Assembly: GCA_963821095.1 (NCBI GenBank) | Contig: CAWGCJ010000019.1 | Coordinates: 19,267-83,266, forward strand | Origin: CAVPHV01 sp963821095 | Lineage (GTDB): Bacteria; Actinomycetota; Acidimicrobiia; Spongiisociales; UBA5794 | Reading direction: 5' to 3' | Length of the DNA stretch: 64,000 nucleotides | Shown here: piece by piece, positions 53,991 to 62,914 of the stretch | How positions within the stretch are numbered: the stretch's first letter is position 1 | Layout: every line of letters starts with the position of its first letter | The notes under the pieces: model-generated | Databases searched by the model: none | Told to the model about the DNA's origin: nothing | Seen by the model: the letters and a program-made list of their open reading frames with translations, nothing else | Translations under genes and position numbers: made by a program

Positions 53991-54940
53991 GGCAGCTCGG
54001 CGCGGGTTGTCCAATACGTTTCGGGGTCCTCGGCGAGTTGGGGCAGATCGGCGATGGCCTCTGGCGGTACGGCGGCGGCCCGCACATTCGATCTGAGCTG
54101 GTCGGCGGTGGCAGCCCCCGAGAGCACCAGCGATGCCCAAGGTTGCGCTAGGGCGGCGGCGATGGCAATCGCATCGGCACTGAAGCCGGGGATGACGGCC
54201 TCGAGTTGGCGGGCCAGGGTGCGGTTGCGTGAGGTGAGGCGGCCATTGGCGACTGCTTCCTTGACGACCACGTCGAGTCCGGCTGCAGCCGCCTCGCCGA
54301 GGGCGTCACCGGCCGAAGGTTCGAGGACATTCCAGGTCGACTGCACCGCGGCAAAGAGGGGTTCGTCACCGCGCTCGATGCCTATTGCGCTGCGGATGGC
54401 GGTGGCCTGATCCGGTCCGCTGGTAGTGAAGCCGATGGCCAATCCACCGTCTCGCAAGTCCGCCAAGCGGTCGATCACGGCGGCGTTGCCGAGGACACCG
54501 CTGGCCTCGGTGGCCGAGTGGATCTGATACAGATCGAGGTAGCGACCGAGGTGCGAGCGGGTCTCGCCGATCTGGCGATTCAGAACATCGATGGTGTGGT
54601 CCTTGACCTCGTGGACGGTGGCATCGACCCGCCAACCTGCGGTGTAGGTGTAGCCCCACTTCGAACCCACCCGGACGGCGTCTGGCTCTACGTCATTCGC
54701 CGTCAGCCAATGCCCCAGGAACTCCTCGGCCTTTCCATAGGAGCGGGCGGCATCGAAGTAGCGAATTCCGGCACCCCATGCTGCGCCAATCACGTCGTGT
54801 GCGTGGAGTGCCAGATCTTGCGGACTGCCGGCAGGTCCGATGTCGTCGCCGTGGTGCAGCGTGATGTAGCCGGGACGGCCGAGCGCGGCGAGGCCGAGAC
54901 CGAGCCGGTTGTCGGGGAGTTCGAGCGGAGACGAGACCAT
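53981..54940 (-). CDS. Aldo/keto reductase
   Basis: A 319-residue (beta/alpha)8 NADPH oxidoreductase. Seen: IRYFDAARSYGKAEEFLG with catalytic Asp and Tyr, the Lys in VGSKWGYTY, and His in LYQIHSATEA. It is distinct from the enzyme at 11312 in sequence and length and resembles the bacterial YcsN/D-threo-aldose-type group. Substrate unknown. It precedes the Nudix gene with a ten-base overlap. Confidence 0.88.
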   Translation of the reverse strand: MVSSPLELPDNRLGLGLAALGRPGYITLHHGDDIGPAGSPQDLALHAHDVIGAAWGAGIRYFDAARSYGKAEEFLGHWLTANDVEPDAVRVGSKWGYTYTAGWRVDATVHEVKDHTIDVLNRQIGETRSHLGRYLDLYQIHSATEASGVLGNAAVIDRLADLRDGGLAIGFTTSGPDQATAIRSAIGIERGDEPLFAAVQSTWNVLEPSAGDALGEAAAAGLDVVVKEAVANGRLTSRNRTLARQLEAVIPGFSADAIAIAAALAQPWASLVLSGAATADQLRSNVRAAAVPPEAIADLPQLAEDPETYWTTRAELPWN

Positions 54941-55047
54941 GGAATGAATCTACCCGGGCAGACGATTGTGGGAACCGTCGGCACGCTCATGTTTGTCCCT
55001 CGCTGTGCCGATGGAAGGGGAGCACATGTGTTCGACGAAGGGGAGCC

Positions 55048-56616
55048 ATGCGGGAGCTACATACCGCATCTTCCACAACTGACAAATACCTCTACCAGGA
55101 CTTCTTCATGGCCGCGGGAGAGGCCCTGCTGATCCTGGACAAGGACGACTGCATCGTCGACGCCAATCCCGCTGCTCAGCGGCTCCTCGGAATCGACGAT
55201 CTGACGGGTCCGGGCACCCCGTTCATCGACCTGTTTGCCGGATACGCCGCGTACGGGCTCGAGAGCTCGTTGCGGGCCGCCAATGCCCGGCGCTGGGCCG
55301 ACAACGAACCCGTCGTTGTGTGGGCGCGCACCAGCCGTCAGGTGCCGGTGGAACTCTCGATGTCGCCGATGACGGCCGCGTCAATTCCGCAGGCCGTGAC
55401 GGTGGTCATCCGCGACCGCAGCGAGGCGGTGGCGGCGGAGATGCGACTTCTCGGCGAAGAGCAGCTCTACCGCACCCTCTTCAACCGCGCTCCGGTTGCT
55501 TTGCGGGAGGAGGACTTCTCCGAGGTCGGCGCCTGGATCGACGGCCTCAAGGCACAGGGTGTCACCGACATCAAGCGCTATCTCGCACAGCACCCCGAAG
55601 AGGGTATTGACGCCATCTTCACCATCCACACCCGCCAGGTGAACCCCGCATGCGTGACCCTCGTGAACGCCCCCAACGTCGAGGCGATCAAGGCTGGGTT
55701 CCGACGAGACGAGCTGACCCCGGAGGTGACGCAGTCGTTTTTCGATCAGTTCGTCACGATCTTCGAGGGACGGTCCCACCACGAGGCGGAGTTCGTCGGT
55801 CGCAACTTCCAAGACGAGGCCTTCGAGTGCAAGATCAGCTGGACGATCCCGACGGTGGACGGCCGATACGACCTGAGCCGGATCGTGGTTGCGCTGCTCG
55901 ACATCACCGGGGTGCGGGCCGCCGAGCGCAGGCTGCAGAAGCTGGTCCACGACAAGGATCGATTTATCGCTTCGGTCAGCCACGAGCTACGAACGCCATT
56001 GGCTGCCGTGCTCGGACTCAGTGAAGAGCTGGCGACCCGCTGGGATGACTTCGATCCCGAGGAGACGCAGAGTCTGATCGGGATCGTCGCAGCCCAAGCC
56101 GCCGACCTATCGATCCTCGTTGAGGACCTGCTGTTGGCAGCGAAGCTCGAGATGGGGGACGTGCCCTTCCAGGAGCAGGTCGTCGACCTGGACAACGAGT
56201 GCCGAGCCGCAATCGCCGACTGCGAGCGGCTGGAACTGCCGCACCGCGAACTGACCGAGATCCATTGCGGAGTCTCCGTGCTCGGTGATCCCGGGCGGGT
56301 TCGCCAAATCCTGCGCAATCTCATCACGAACGCGCTGCGATACGGTGGTGAGCACGTGACGATCGAGACGGTGGCCGGGCCACACTCGTCGGTTGTCGTG
56401 CGCGACGACGGTGACGGGATTCCTCTCGAGCAGAGAGAAGAGATCTTCGCTCCCTACCATCGAGTCGGCGGACGGGGCGACACCGTGCTCGGCTCGCTTG
56501 GGCTCGGCCTCACCATCTCGCGGCAACTCGCTCGCCTCATGGGCGGCGACCTGACCTACGCCTACACAGACGGCCACAGCGTCTTCACCCTCTACCTGCG
56601 CACGGCCGACGAATAG
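55048..56616 (+). CDS. PAS-domain sensor histidine kinase (orphan)
   Basis: A 522-residue soluble kinase. Order: PAS (about 20-125, ALLILDKDDCIVDANPAAQRLLG), a second PAS-like region (about 150-290), HisKA with the phospho-acceptor His in FIASVSHELRTPL, and the HATPase with N box RNLITNALRYGG, G1 DDGDGIPLE and G2 GLGLTISRQLARLMGG. There are no membrane helices, so the signal is cytoplasmic. GGGGAG lies six bases before ATG 55048. No response regulator is adjacent. The second PAS-like region is longer than usual and has a CMSTP-like text that I could not assign. Confidence 0.9.
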   Translation: MRELHTASSTTDKYLYQDFFMAAGEALLILDKDDCIVDANPAAQRLLGIDDLTGPGTPFIDLFAGYAAYGLESSLRAANARRWADNEPVVVWARTSRQVPVELSMSPMTAASIPQAVTVVIRDRSEAVAAEMRLLGEEQLYRTLFNRAPVALREEDFSEVGAWIDGLKAQGVTDIKRYLAQHPEEGIDAIFTIHTRQVNPACVTLVNAPNVEAIKAGFRRDELTPEVTQSFFDQFVTIFEGRSHHEAEFVGRNFQDEAFECKISWTIPTVDGRYDLSRIVVALLDITGVRAAERRLQKLVHDKDRFIASVSHELRTPLAAVLGLSEELATRWDDFDPEETQSLIGIVAAQAADLSILVEDLLLAAKLEMGDVPFQEQVVDLDNECRAAIADCERLELPHRELTEIHCGVSVLGDPGRVRQILRNLITNALRYGGEHVTIETVAGPHSSVVVRDDGDGIPLEQREEIFAPYHRVGGRGDTVLGSLGLGLTISRQLARLMGGDLTYAYTDGHSVFTLYLRTADE

Positions 56617-56701
56617 TCGCAACGGGCACCCGTTGCGGTCGGCCCTGGTGGTGTCCGGAGGCTCCTAGCATCTCTCATTCAGCCCACATGGGAGGTCATC
56701 C

Positions 56702-58141
56702 TTGTTCGAGTACGCCGCAGCTGCCGTCGAAGGGGCGCTGGCTGCCGGAGCCGCCTACGCCGACGCCAGGGTCGTCCTGACCAGGACAGAGAGCATCGAT
56801 GTGCTCAACCAGGCGGTGGAATCAGTTGATCACACCGAGTCGGCAGGGATCGGGGTCAGGGCGCTGATCGGCTCTTCGTGGGGCTTCTACGCCAGTGCCG
56901 ACTTGACCGAACGCTCTGCCCGCGACGCCGGAGCCATGGCGGCTGCGATCGCCCGTGCCTCGGGGTTGGTGCCCGGCGCTCCACTCGAACTTGCCGATGT
57001 GCCCATCACGCAGGCGACGTGGGAGACCCCCCATGTCGAGGATCCGTTCTCCGTTCCGCTGTCGGAGAAGGTCGATCTCCTCATCGGAGTCACCGCCACG
57101 ATGCAGGAGGTGCCCGGCATTGCGCTGGCGCGCGGCGACCTCGGCTTCTTCGACACGAACAAGTGGTTTGTGTCCTCGCAGGGTCACCGGATTCATCAGC
57201 ATCTCGTCGAGTCCGGTGGTGGCTTCGACGCGACGGCCGTCGGTGAGTCTGAGACCCAGCGCCGGTCATATCCGCAGTCGTTCGGCCAGTACGAAACCGG
57301 CGGCTACGAGGTGATCCGCCGATGGGACTTCCCGGCAAATGCCCAGCGGATCGCCGAGGAGGCCGCTGCGTTGTTGTCGGCGCCCGAGATGGAAGAGGGG
57401 GAGAAGTCGCTCATCCTCGAGGGTTCACAACTGGCGTTGCAGATTCACGAATCGGTCGGTCACGCCATCGAACTCGATCGGATTCTGGGGTGGGAGGCTG
57501 CCTTTGCCGGCACGTCGCATCTCGAGCTCGACAAGCTCAACACCCACCGCTACGGATCTGAGATCATGAACATCACAGCCGATGCCACCTTGGCCGGCTC
57601 GCTCGGCAGTTTCGGCTTCGATGACGAAGGCACCCCGGCCCAGTCGGTGGACATTGTTCGCGATGGGCGGTGGGTCGGCGTGTTGTCGGGCCGGGACTCT
57701 GCCGCGCTGGCCGGTGTTGCCCCGGGCGGGATGGTTCGCGGTGACGGCTTCAATCGACTCCCCATGGTGCGTATGACCAACGTCGGCTTGCTCCCCGGCG
57801 ACTCCTCGCTCGACGAGATCATCGCCGAAACCCGCGACGGTGTGTACATGGCCACCAATCGGTCGTGGTCGATCGACGATCGGCGGCTCAACTTCCAATT
57901 TGGATGCGAGATCGGATGGGAGGTCAAGAACGGGAAACTGGGGCGGATGGTGCGCAATCCGACCTACACCGGGATCACTCCCCAATTCTGGGGTGGCCTG
58001 GACATGCTCGCCGCTGCGGATGAGATGGTGTACTGGGGAACGCCAAACTGCGGGAAGGGCCAGCCGATGCAGATCGGCCACACCGGGCATCCTGCGGCTC
58101 CCGGCAGGTTTGCGAACGTGAGAGTGGGGGTGCGCGGATGA
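56702..58141 (+). CDS. tldD: Metalloprotease TldD
   Basis: A 479-residue zinc metalloprotease subunit. The zinc motif is HESVGHAIELD (H-E-x3-H). The N-terminal FEYAAAAVEGALAAGAAYADAR and the C-terminal GGLDMLAAADEMVYWGTPNCGKGQP, whose GTPNCGKG is conserved, match TldD. TTG 56702 has GGGAGG six bases upstream. It overlaps tldE as ATGA. TldD/TldE degrade unfolded peptides and process peptide antibiotics such as microcins; no such peptide is adjacent. Confidence 0.95.
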   Translation: MFEYAAAAVEGALAAGAAYADARVVLTRTESIDVLNQAVESVDHTESAGIGVRALIGSSWGFYASADLTERSARDAGAMAAAIARASGLVPGAPLELADVPITQATWETPHVEDPFSVPLSEKVDLLIGVTATMQEVPGIALARGDLGFFDTNKWFVSSQGHRIHQHLVESGGGFDATAVGESETQRRSYPQSFGQYETGGYEVIRRWDFPANAQRIAEEAAALLSAPEMEEGEKSLILEGSQLALQIHESVGHAIELDRILGWEAAFAGTSHLELDKLNTHRYGSEIMNITADATLAGSLGSFGFDDEGTPAQSVDIVRDGRWVGVLSGRDSAALAGVAPGGMVRGDGFNRLPMVRMTNVGLLPGDSSLDEIIAETRDGVYMATNRSWSIDDRRLNFQFGCEIGWEVKNGKLGRMVRNPTYTGITPQFWGGLDMLAAADEMVYWGTPNCGKGQPMQIGHTGHPAAPGRFANVRVGVRG

Positions 58142-59469
58142 GCGCCGAGCAGAACATCGCAGCGCAGGTTCTCGACCTCGTCGGCTCGGACGCGGAGGCA
58201 GAAGTCACCGTCAACGCCGGTACGTCGGCGCTGACCCGATTCGCCAACTCCTTCATTCACCAGAACGTCGGAGAGGAGGGCGCGACCGTCTCGCTGCGCC
58301 TGACGGTGGATGGGAGAGTCGCTTCGGGGACAACGACGAACCTGGATGCCGAGTCGCTCGACCGGTTCGTCGCGGACACGACCGAGGCGGCTCGGGTGCA
58401 ACCGGTTGATCCCGACTGGCCCGGCTTGGTTGCTCCCATTGAGGTACCTCGGTTGGAGCACTTCGATCCGGCCACCGCCGATGCCTCGCCGGAGGCACGA
58501 GCGGCGCAAGTGAAGGCCTTCGTCGATGCCGCCCCCGAGCTGTCGGCCGCCGGGTATTGCGAGACGGCCGGGGTGGACGTCGCCTTCGCCAACAGCGCCG
58601 GCCACCGGGCCACGGGCCGGTACAGCCGTGCCATTCTCGACGGCATCCAGCAGACACCCACCTCTTCGGGTTCGGGTCACGCAGCCGGTGTGGGTTTGGG
58701 AACGATTGACGCCGCGACCACAGGCGCCCTGGCAGCGCAACGGGCTCGTGACGGCGCCGTCACGTTCGACACCAAGCCGGGGGAGTACGAGGTGGTCCTC
58801 GCTCCTGAGTGCGTAGCGACGATCGCCGTCTTTCTCTCGGTGTACGGCTTCAACGCCAAGGCGGCGCTTGAAGGCCAGTCGTTCGCCCGGTTGGGGGAGG
58901 CCCAATTTGATTCGAGCATCAGCCTGATTGACGATGTCGCCGACCCGCGCGCTCTTGGCGTGGCCTTTGATTCCGAGGGGACGCCAAAACAGCGGCTGCC
59001 TCTCATCGATGGTGGTGTGACCAGCTCACTGGCGCACGATCGGCGGACGGCCCGCAAGGCGGGCACGGTTTCCACCGGTCATGCCACGCCGGGCTCCGAC
59101 GTGTGGGGCCCGGTTGCTCACACCCTTTTCCTCGAGGAGGGCACCGAAGCTGTGGAGGACATGATCGCGGCGGTCGAGCGCGGCATCTACGTGGCCACCT
59201 TCAACTACTGCAGGGTGCTCGACCCCAAGTCGCTGGTCGTCACCGGTCTCACCCGCAACGGGACCTTCATGATCGAGAACGGCCGGATCACCGGGGCGGT
59301 CTCGAACCTGCGGTTCACGCAGTCGTTTGTTGCTGCCCTCAGCCCCGGCAACGTTGCGGGGATCGGCAACGATGCCCGCTTTGGTGACTCCGAGTTTGGT
59401 CCCGGCATGGCGCACGTGCCTTCGATGCGGCTCGGAGCGTGGAACTTCACCGGTGGGGCCGACGGCTGA
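58138..59469 (+). CDS. tldE: TldE/PmbA family protease partner
   Basis: A 443-residue TldE/PmbA subunit lacking the HEXXXH site, as its family does. Seen: ALTRFANSFIHQNVGEEG near the start and FNYCRVLDPKSLVVTGLTRNGTFMIENG, GNDARFGDSEFGPGM, cut to RFGDSEFGPG, near the end. It forms the inactive half of the TldD/TldE ring. It is coupled to tldD and to the next small gene. Confidence 0.94.
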   Translation: MSAEQNIAAQVLDLVGSDAEAEVTVNAGTSALTRFANSFIHQNVGEEGATVSLRLTVDGRVASGTTTNLDAESLDRFVADTTEAARVQPVDPDWPGLVAPIEVPRLEHFDPATADASPEARAAQVKAFVDAAPELSAAGYCETAGVDVAFANSAGHRATGRYSRAILDGIQQTPTSSGSGHAAGVGLGTIDAATTGALAAQRARDGAVTFDTKPGEYEVVLAPECVATIAVFLSVYGFNAKAALEGQSFARLGEAQFDSSISLIDDVADPRALGVAFDSEGTPKQRLPLIDGGVTSSLAHDRRTARKAGTVSTGHATPGSDVWGPVAHTLFLEEGTEAVEDMIAAVERGIYVATFNYCRVLDPKSLVVTGLTRNGTFMIENGRITGAVSNLRFTQSFVAALSPGNVAGIGNDARFGDSEFGPGMAHVPSMRLGAWNFTGGADG

Positions 59470-59678
59470 TGCGGTGGCGCGACCCGCTCCGTCCAATTGC
59501 CGAATTCGCCGACCCGGCAGACGCCGACGACGCCTGGGCCCGTCTGCAAGAGTTCGAAATCCCGGCGAGCGTCATCACCGACCCTGCCGTCCTCGGCCAG
59601 GACGCAGTCACCCGGGTGTGGGTGGCCCGCAGTCGGATCGAGGAGGCGCAACTCGCCATCGCCGACCTGATGCGGTGA
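59469..59678 (+). CDS. Small DUF2007-like protein
   Basis: A 69-residue protein whose ATG shares a base with the tldE stop (TGATG). It resembles DUF2007-type putative signalling proteins: ADPADADDAWARLQEFEI in the first half, then a VTRVWVARSRIEEAQLAIADL helix. No catalytic residue is evident. It is the last gene of the tldDE transcript, followed by a strong terminator. Confidence 0.65.
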   Translation: MRWRDPLRPIAEFADPADADDAWARLQEFEIPASVITDPAVLGQDAVTRVWVARSRIEEAQLAIADLMR

Positions 59679-59694
59679 GCCGCAACGATCGTCC

Positions 59695-59730
59695 ATGAGA
59701 AAGACCCCGCAGAGGCGGGGTCTTTCTCAT
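59695..59730. terminator. Bidirectional terminator between convergent genes
   Basis: A 16-bp perfect stem around AGAG, with the core GACCCCGC/GCGGGGTC flanked by AAA and TTTCT. It serves the tldDE operon on the plus strand and the thioredoxin gene on the minus strand. Confidence 0.9.
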
Positions 59731-59748
59731 AAGTCTCGCTCCGTGGAA

Positions 59749-60186
<438 letters not shown>

Positions 60187-60248
60187 TGAGTTATCTCCAA
60201 TTCAAAGAACGTATCGTCTTTCAACCATTGCCGGCCCCCATTATTCCA

Positions 60249-60268
60249 TATACCCAGGGGGGTATATC
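60249..60268. promoter_or_regulatory. CsoR-like operator (ATATACCC-N4-GGGTATAT)
   Basis: A perfect 8+8 palindrome with central AGGG lies midway between trx and ccmA. It matches the A/T-flanked CCC...GGG form of operators bound by CsoR/DUF156 regulators of copper or sulfane sulfur. On the minus strand it overlaps a likely -10 (AATAAT) of the thioredoxin gene. No csoR gene is in the window; binding is inferred. Confidence 0.5.
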
Positions 60269-60315
60269 CGTCTCCGACTCGGGCGGCCTTCTCCCGGCCC
60301 CTACACTCGCTGTCC

Positions 60316-60960
60316 GTGAGCTCTCACGATCCCCTGATCGATCTGCGCGGGGTGGGCGCCCGAATGGGGGCGACCACCATTCTGCGCGATGTCGACGTGA
60401 GCGTTGCACCGGGGGAGGCGGTTGGGCTGTTCGGGGCCAACGGAGCGGGCAAGACCACCCTGCTGCGGATCCTCGCCACCCTGCTGGCGCCGTCCGAGGG
60501 TGGTGGCACCGTCCTCGGTGCTTCGGTTACGGGGCCCGACCGCTACGACGTTCGGCCCCAGATCGGCCTGATCGGTCACGTCCCGGCTCTCTATCCGGAG
60601 CTGACGCTACGTGAGAACCTCCAGTTTGCGGCGCGGATCGGTGGGCAATCCGATCAGCGGGTCGAAGAGGTGCTGGCGACGGTCGGCCTCGCCGATGCGG
60701 CCGAGCGCCGGGTGGCGGCGTGTTCCTTCGGGATGCAACGCCGGGCAGAGTTCGCCAGGGAACTGATGCGAACTCCCGAACTCCTGCTGCTCGATGAGCC
60801 CCACACCGCGCTCGATGCTGCCGCAGTCCAACTTGTCGGCCATATCACCGCCGGGGTCACGGCTCGGGGCGGCGCCGCGGTGGTCGTCTCCCACGACAGG
60901 ACCAGGGTCGCCCCAATGGTGTCCCGCTCGTTGGAGATCGCCGGGGGGACCGTCCTGTGA
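60316..60960 (+). CDS. ccmA: Heme exporter ATP-binding protein CcmA
   Basis: A 214-residue ABC ATPase of System I cytochrome c maturation. Walker A GANGAGKTTLLRIL, signature CSFGMQRRAEFARELM (SxGxQ in altered form), Walker B LLLLDEPHTALD and switch His in VVSHDR are visible. It energises release of heme-loaded CcmE by the CcmABCD complex. GTG 60316 starts the operon; it overlaps ccmB by four bases. Confidence 0.92.
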   Translation: MSSHDPLIDLRGVGARMGATTILRDVDVSVAPGEAVGLFGANGAGKTTLLRILATLLAPSEGGGTVLGASVTGPDRYDVRPQIGLIGHVPALYPELTLRENLQFAARIGGQSDQRVEEVLATVGLADAAERRVAACSFGMQRRAEFARELMRTPELLLLDEPHTALDAAAVQLVGHITAGVTARGGAAVVVSHDRTRVAPMVSRSLEIAGGTVL

Positions 60961-61625
60961 GCAGCATCCCCACCCAGATGGCTGCGGTGACCAGGCGCGA
61001 CCTCGAACGGGAGCGTCGTACCGGCGAAGTGCTGTGGATCACAATTCCCTTCGGAGCGATCGCCCTGATCCTCGTGCCGATGGCGGTGGGTGCCGATGTG
61101 CCGCTTCTGCGCCAGATCGGGCCTGGACTCTACTGGGTCGTTGTCATGCTCTTCGGCGTGCTCATCGCGGTGCGGCGCACCAGCGTGGAAACCCCGGCGC
61201 AACGCGACCTGGTTGCTCTGCTCGGGATCGACCCCGCTGCGGTATTCGGCGGCAGGGCGGTGGCGAGTGCCTTGATGCTGTTGGTCTTCGAGGTGATCGT
61301 CGGAGCCGTCGCTGTGCTGTTCTACGACATCGACCTGAGCGGTTGGCCCTGGCTACTGCTCGTTTTGCCCCTGGCCGCCGCCGGGTTGGCCGCGTTGGGC
61401 ACCATTGCGGGCTCGATCGCCACGAACGCGGCCGTCGGCCCCGCCCTGATCCCGCTGATCGTTGCCCCGCTGGCCGTGCCACTGCTGCTGGCGGCGTCCG
61501 AAATCGTCGAAGGGTTGCGCACCGACACCGGTATCCTGCGCTGGCTGCTCCTCATGGTCATCGTCGACCTGGTGCTTTACATCGCCGGGGTCGTGACCGC
61601 CCGTCCGCTACAGGAGACTCAATGA
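60957..61625 (+). CDS. ccmB: Heme exporter protein CcmB
   Basis: A 222-residue membrane protein with six hydrophobic helices and the opening VTRRDLERERRTGEV seen in CcmB. It is the permease partner of CcmA and has GTG 60957 coupled to it. It is shorter than some relatives but keeps the helical layout. No motifs beyond this are claimed. Confidence 0.88.
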   Translation: MSSIPTQMAAVTRRDLERERRTGEVLWITIPFGAIALILVPMAVGADVPLLRQIGPGLYWVVVMLFGVLIAVRRTSVETPAQRDLVALLGIDPAAVFGGRAVASALMLLVFEVIVGAVAVLFYDIDLSGWPWLLLVLPLAAAGLAALGTIAGSIATNAAVGPALIPLIVAPLAVPLLLAASEIVEGLRTDTGILRWLLLMVIVDLVLYIAGVVTARPLQETQ

Positions 61626-62368
61626 CCAACGCGTCGAGCGACGCGAACACAATGCGATGGCTGGATCTGGCGGCCGTCGGAGCGCTCCTGGTTGCGCTCG
61701 GCTTTGCGCTGTTCAGCCCGCCGGACGTCATCCAGGGCGACCTGACCCGGATGATGTACATCCACGTGCCGACCATCCTCGTGGCCTACGGCGCCTTTGC
61801 GGTGACCACGGTCGCCACCATCGCGTACCTCGTGACCAAGTCGCTCAAGTGGGACACCATTGCCGCCTCATCAGCCGAGGTCGGCGTTGTCTTTCTCGGA
61901 CTCGCCATCGCCACCGGCATGATCTGGGGCAAGCCGGTGTGGGGAGTGTGGTGGACCTGGGACGCCCGACTGACCACGACGGCGATCATGTTCTTCATCT
62001 ATCTCGGCTATCTCGGCTTGCGCCGCTCGATCCCGGATCCCGTGGCGAGGGCGCAACGCTCGGCCATCCTTGGCATCGTTGCCGTGGTTCAGATCCCGAT
62101 CGTTCACTTCTCGGTGGTGTGGTGGAACGCTCTCCACCAGCCGCCGACCATCTTGCGGCCGGGCGACCCCCAGATCGACAGCCCGCTGCTCGGCGCGCTG
62201 CTGGTCGGTCTAGCTGCTTTCGCCATCGTCTACGTGTGGCTGCTGGTGCGGCGGGTCCAGTTGGCCAACATCGACGCTGAGTTGGAGGCTCGCAACACGG
62301 CTTCCGATGTGCCGCTGGCCGGAGAAGCGGTGTCTGCCCCCGACTTCTCCGACGGCGGGGTGTCGTAA
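61622..62368 (+). CDS. ccmC: Heme exporter protein CcmC
   Basis: A 248-residue membrane protein that loads heme onto CcmE. The tryptophan-rich heme loop is GVWWTWDARLTTTA. Periplasmic histidines that ligate heme are in YIHVPT and in VVWWNALHQPP. The ATG is coupled to ccmB. A short acidic tail (APDFSDGGVS) precedes the next gene, whose ATG shares a base with the stop. Confidence 0.93.
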   Translation: MTNASSDANTMRWLDLAAVGALLVALGFALFSPPDVIQGDLTRMMYIHVPTILVAYGAFAVTTVATIAYLVTKSLKWDTIAASSAEVGVVFLGLAIATGMIWGKPVWGVWWTWDARLTTTAIMFFIYLGYLGLRRSIPDPVARAQRSAILGIVAVVQIPIVHFSVVWWNALHQPPTILRPGDPQIDSPLLGALLVGLAAFAIVYVWLLVRRVQLANIDAELEARNTASDVPLAGEAVSAPDFSDGGVS

Positions 62369-62490
62369 TGAGCGACTGGGGTTGGGTCACCTTCGGCTAC
62401 GTGGTGGTCTACGGCGGCGTCGTTGCCTACGGCGCCTCGCTGCTGTGGCGCATCAAGGTGGCGCGCCGCAAGCTGAGGGCACGGGGTTGA
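62368..62490 (+). CDS. ccmD: CcmD-like small membrane protein
   Basis: A 40-residue protein with one membrane helix (WVTFGYVVVYGGVVAYGASLLW) and a basic tail (RIKVARRKLRARG). It fits CcmD, the small subunit that holds CcmE to CcmABC. Position between ccmC and ccmE and overlap (TAATG) support this; sequence similarity is too short to be decisive. Confidence 0.75.
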   Translation: MSDWGWVTFGYVVVYGGVVAYGASLLWRIKVARRKLRARG

Positions 62491-62491
62491 C

Positions 62492-62914
62492 ATGAAGCGG
62501 TATTGGCGTTTCCTCGTTCCGGCCGGCCTGCTGGTGGTCGTGCTCGTTGTACTTCTGATCAACCTGTCGAGCAGCCTCGTGTACTTCATCACCCCAACCG
62601 AGTTGATCGCAGCGGATGACGATGACACCGAGCGGCGGCGACTGGGTGGCCAGGTCGTGTCCGGCAGCGTCACCGAGGAGGTTGAGGGGGTCCGCTTCGA
62701 GGTCACCGACGGACGCGAGACCGTGATCGTCCGCCACGCCGGTGCGCCGCAGCAGTTGTTCCAGGAGGGCATCGGGGTCGTCGTCGAGGGAACCTGGAAC
62801 GGGTCGGAGTTCCACTCGGACGTCATGCTGGTCAAGCACGACGAGCAATACCGCACCGAGGACGGCACCGAGTACGACCACGAGAAGCTGGACGAGGAAT
62901 CGGCGGCGCCATGA
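62492..62914 (+). CDS. ccmE: Heme chaperone CcmE
   Basis: A 140-residue membrane-anchored OB-fold chaperone that carries heme covalently to CcmF. Membrane helix 5-27; the FITPTELIAA and RLGGQVVSGSV motifs match CcmE. The heme-binding site is MLVKHDEQYRTED, with His and Tyr in H-x3-Y. An acidic tail follows. It lies one base after the CcmD stop and overlaps ccmF. Confidence 0.92.
   Translation: MKRYWRFLVPAGLLVVVLVVLLINLSSSLVYFITPTELIAADDDDTERRRLGGQVVSGSVTEEVEGVRFEVTDGRETVIVRHAGAPQQLFQEGIGVVVEGTWNGSEFHSDVMLVKHDEQYRTEDGTEYDHEKLDEESAAP

Noticed and set aside
53625..54410. 261-residue plus-strand frame
   Set aside because: Opposite the Nudix and aldo/keto reductase genes, which have clear motifs.
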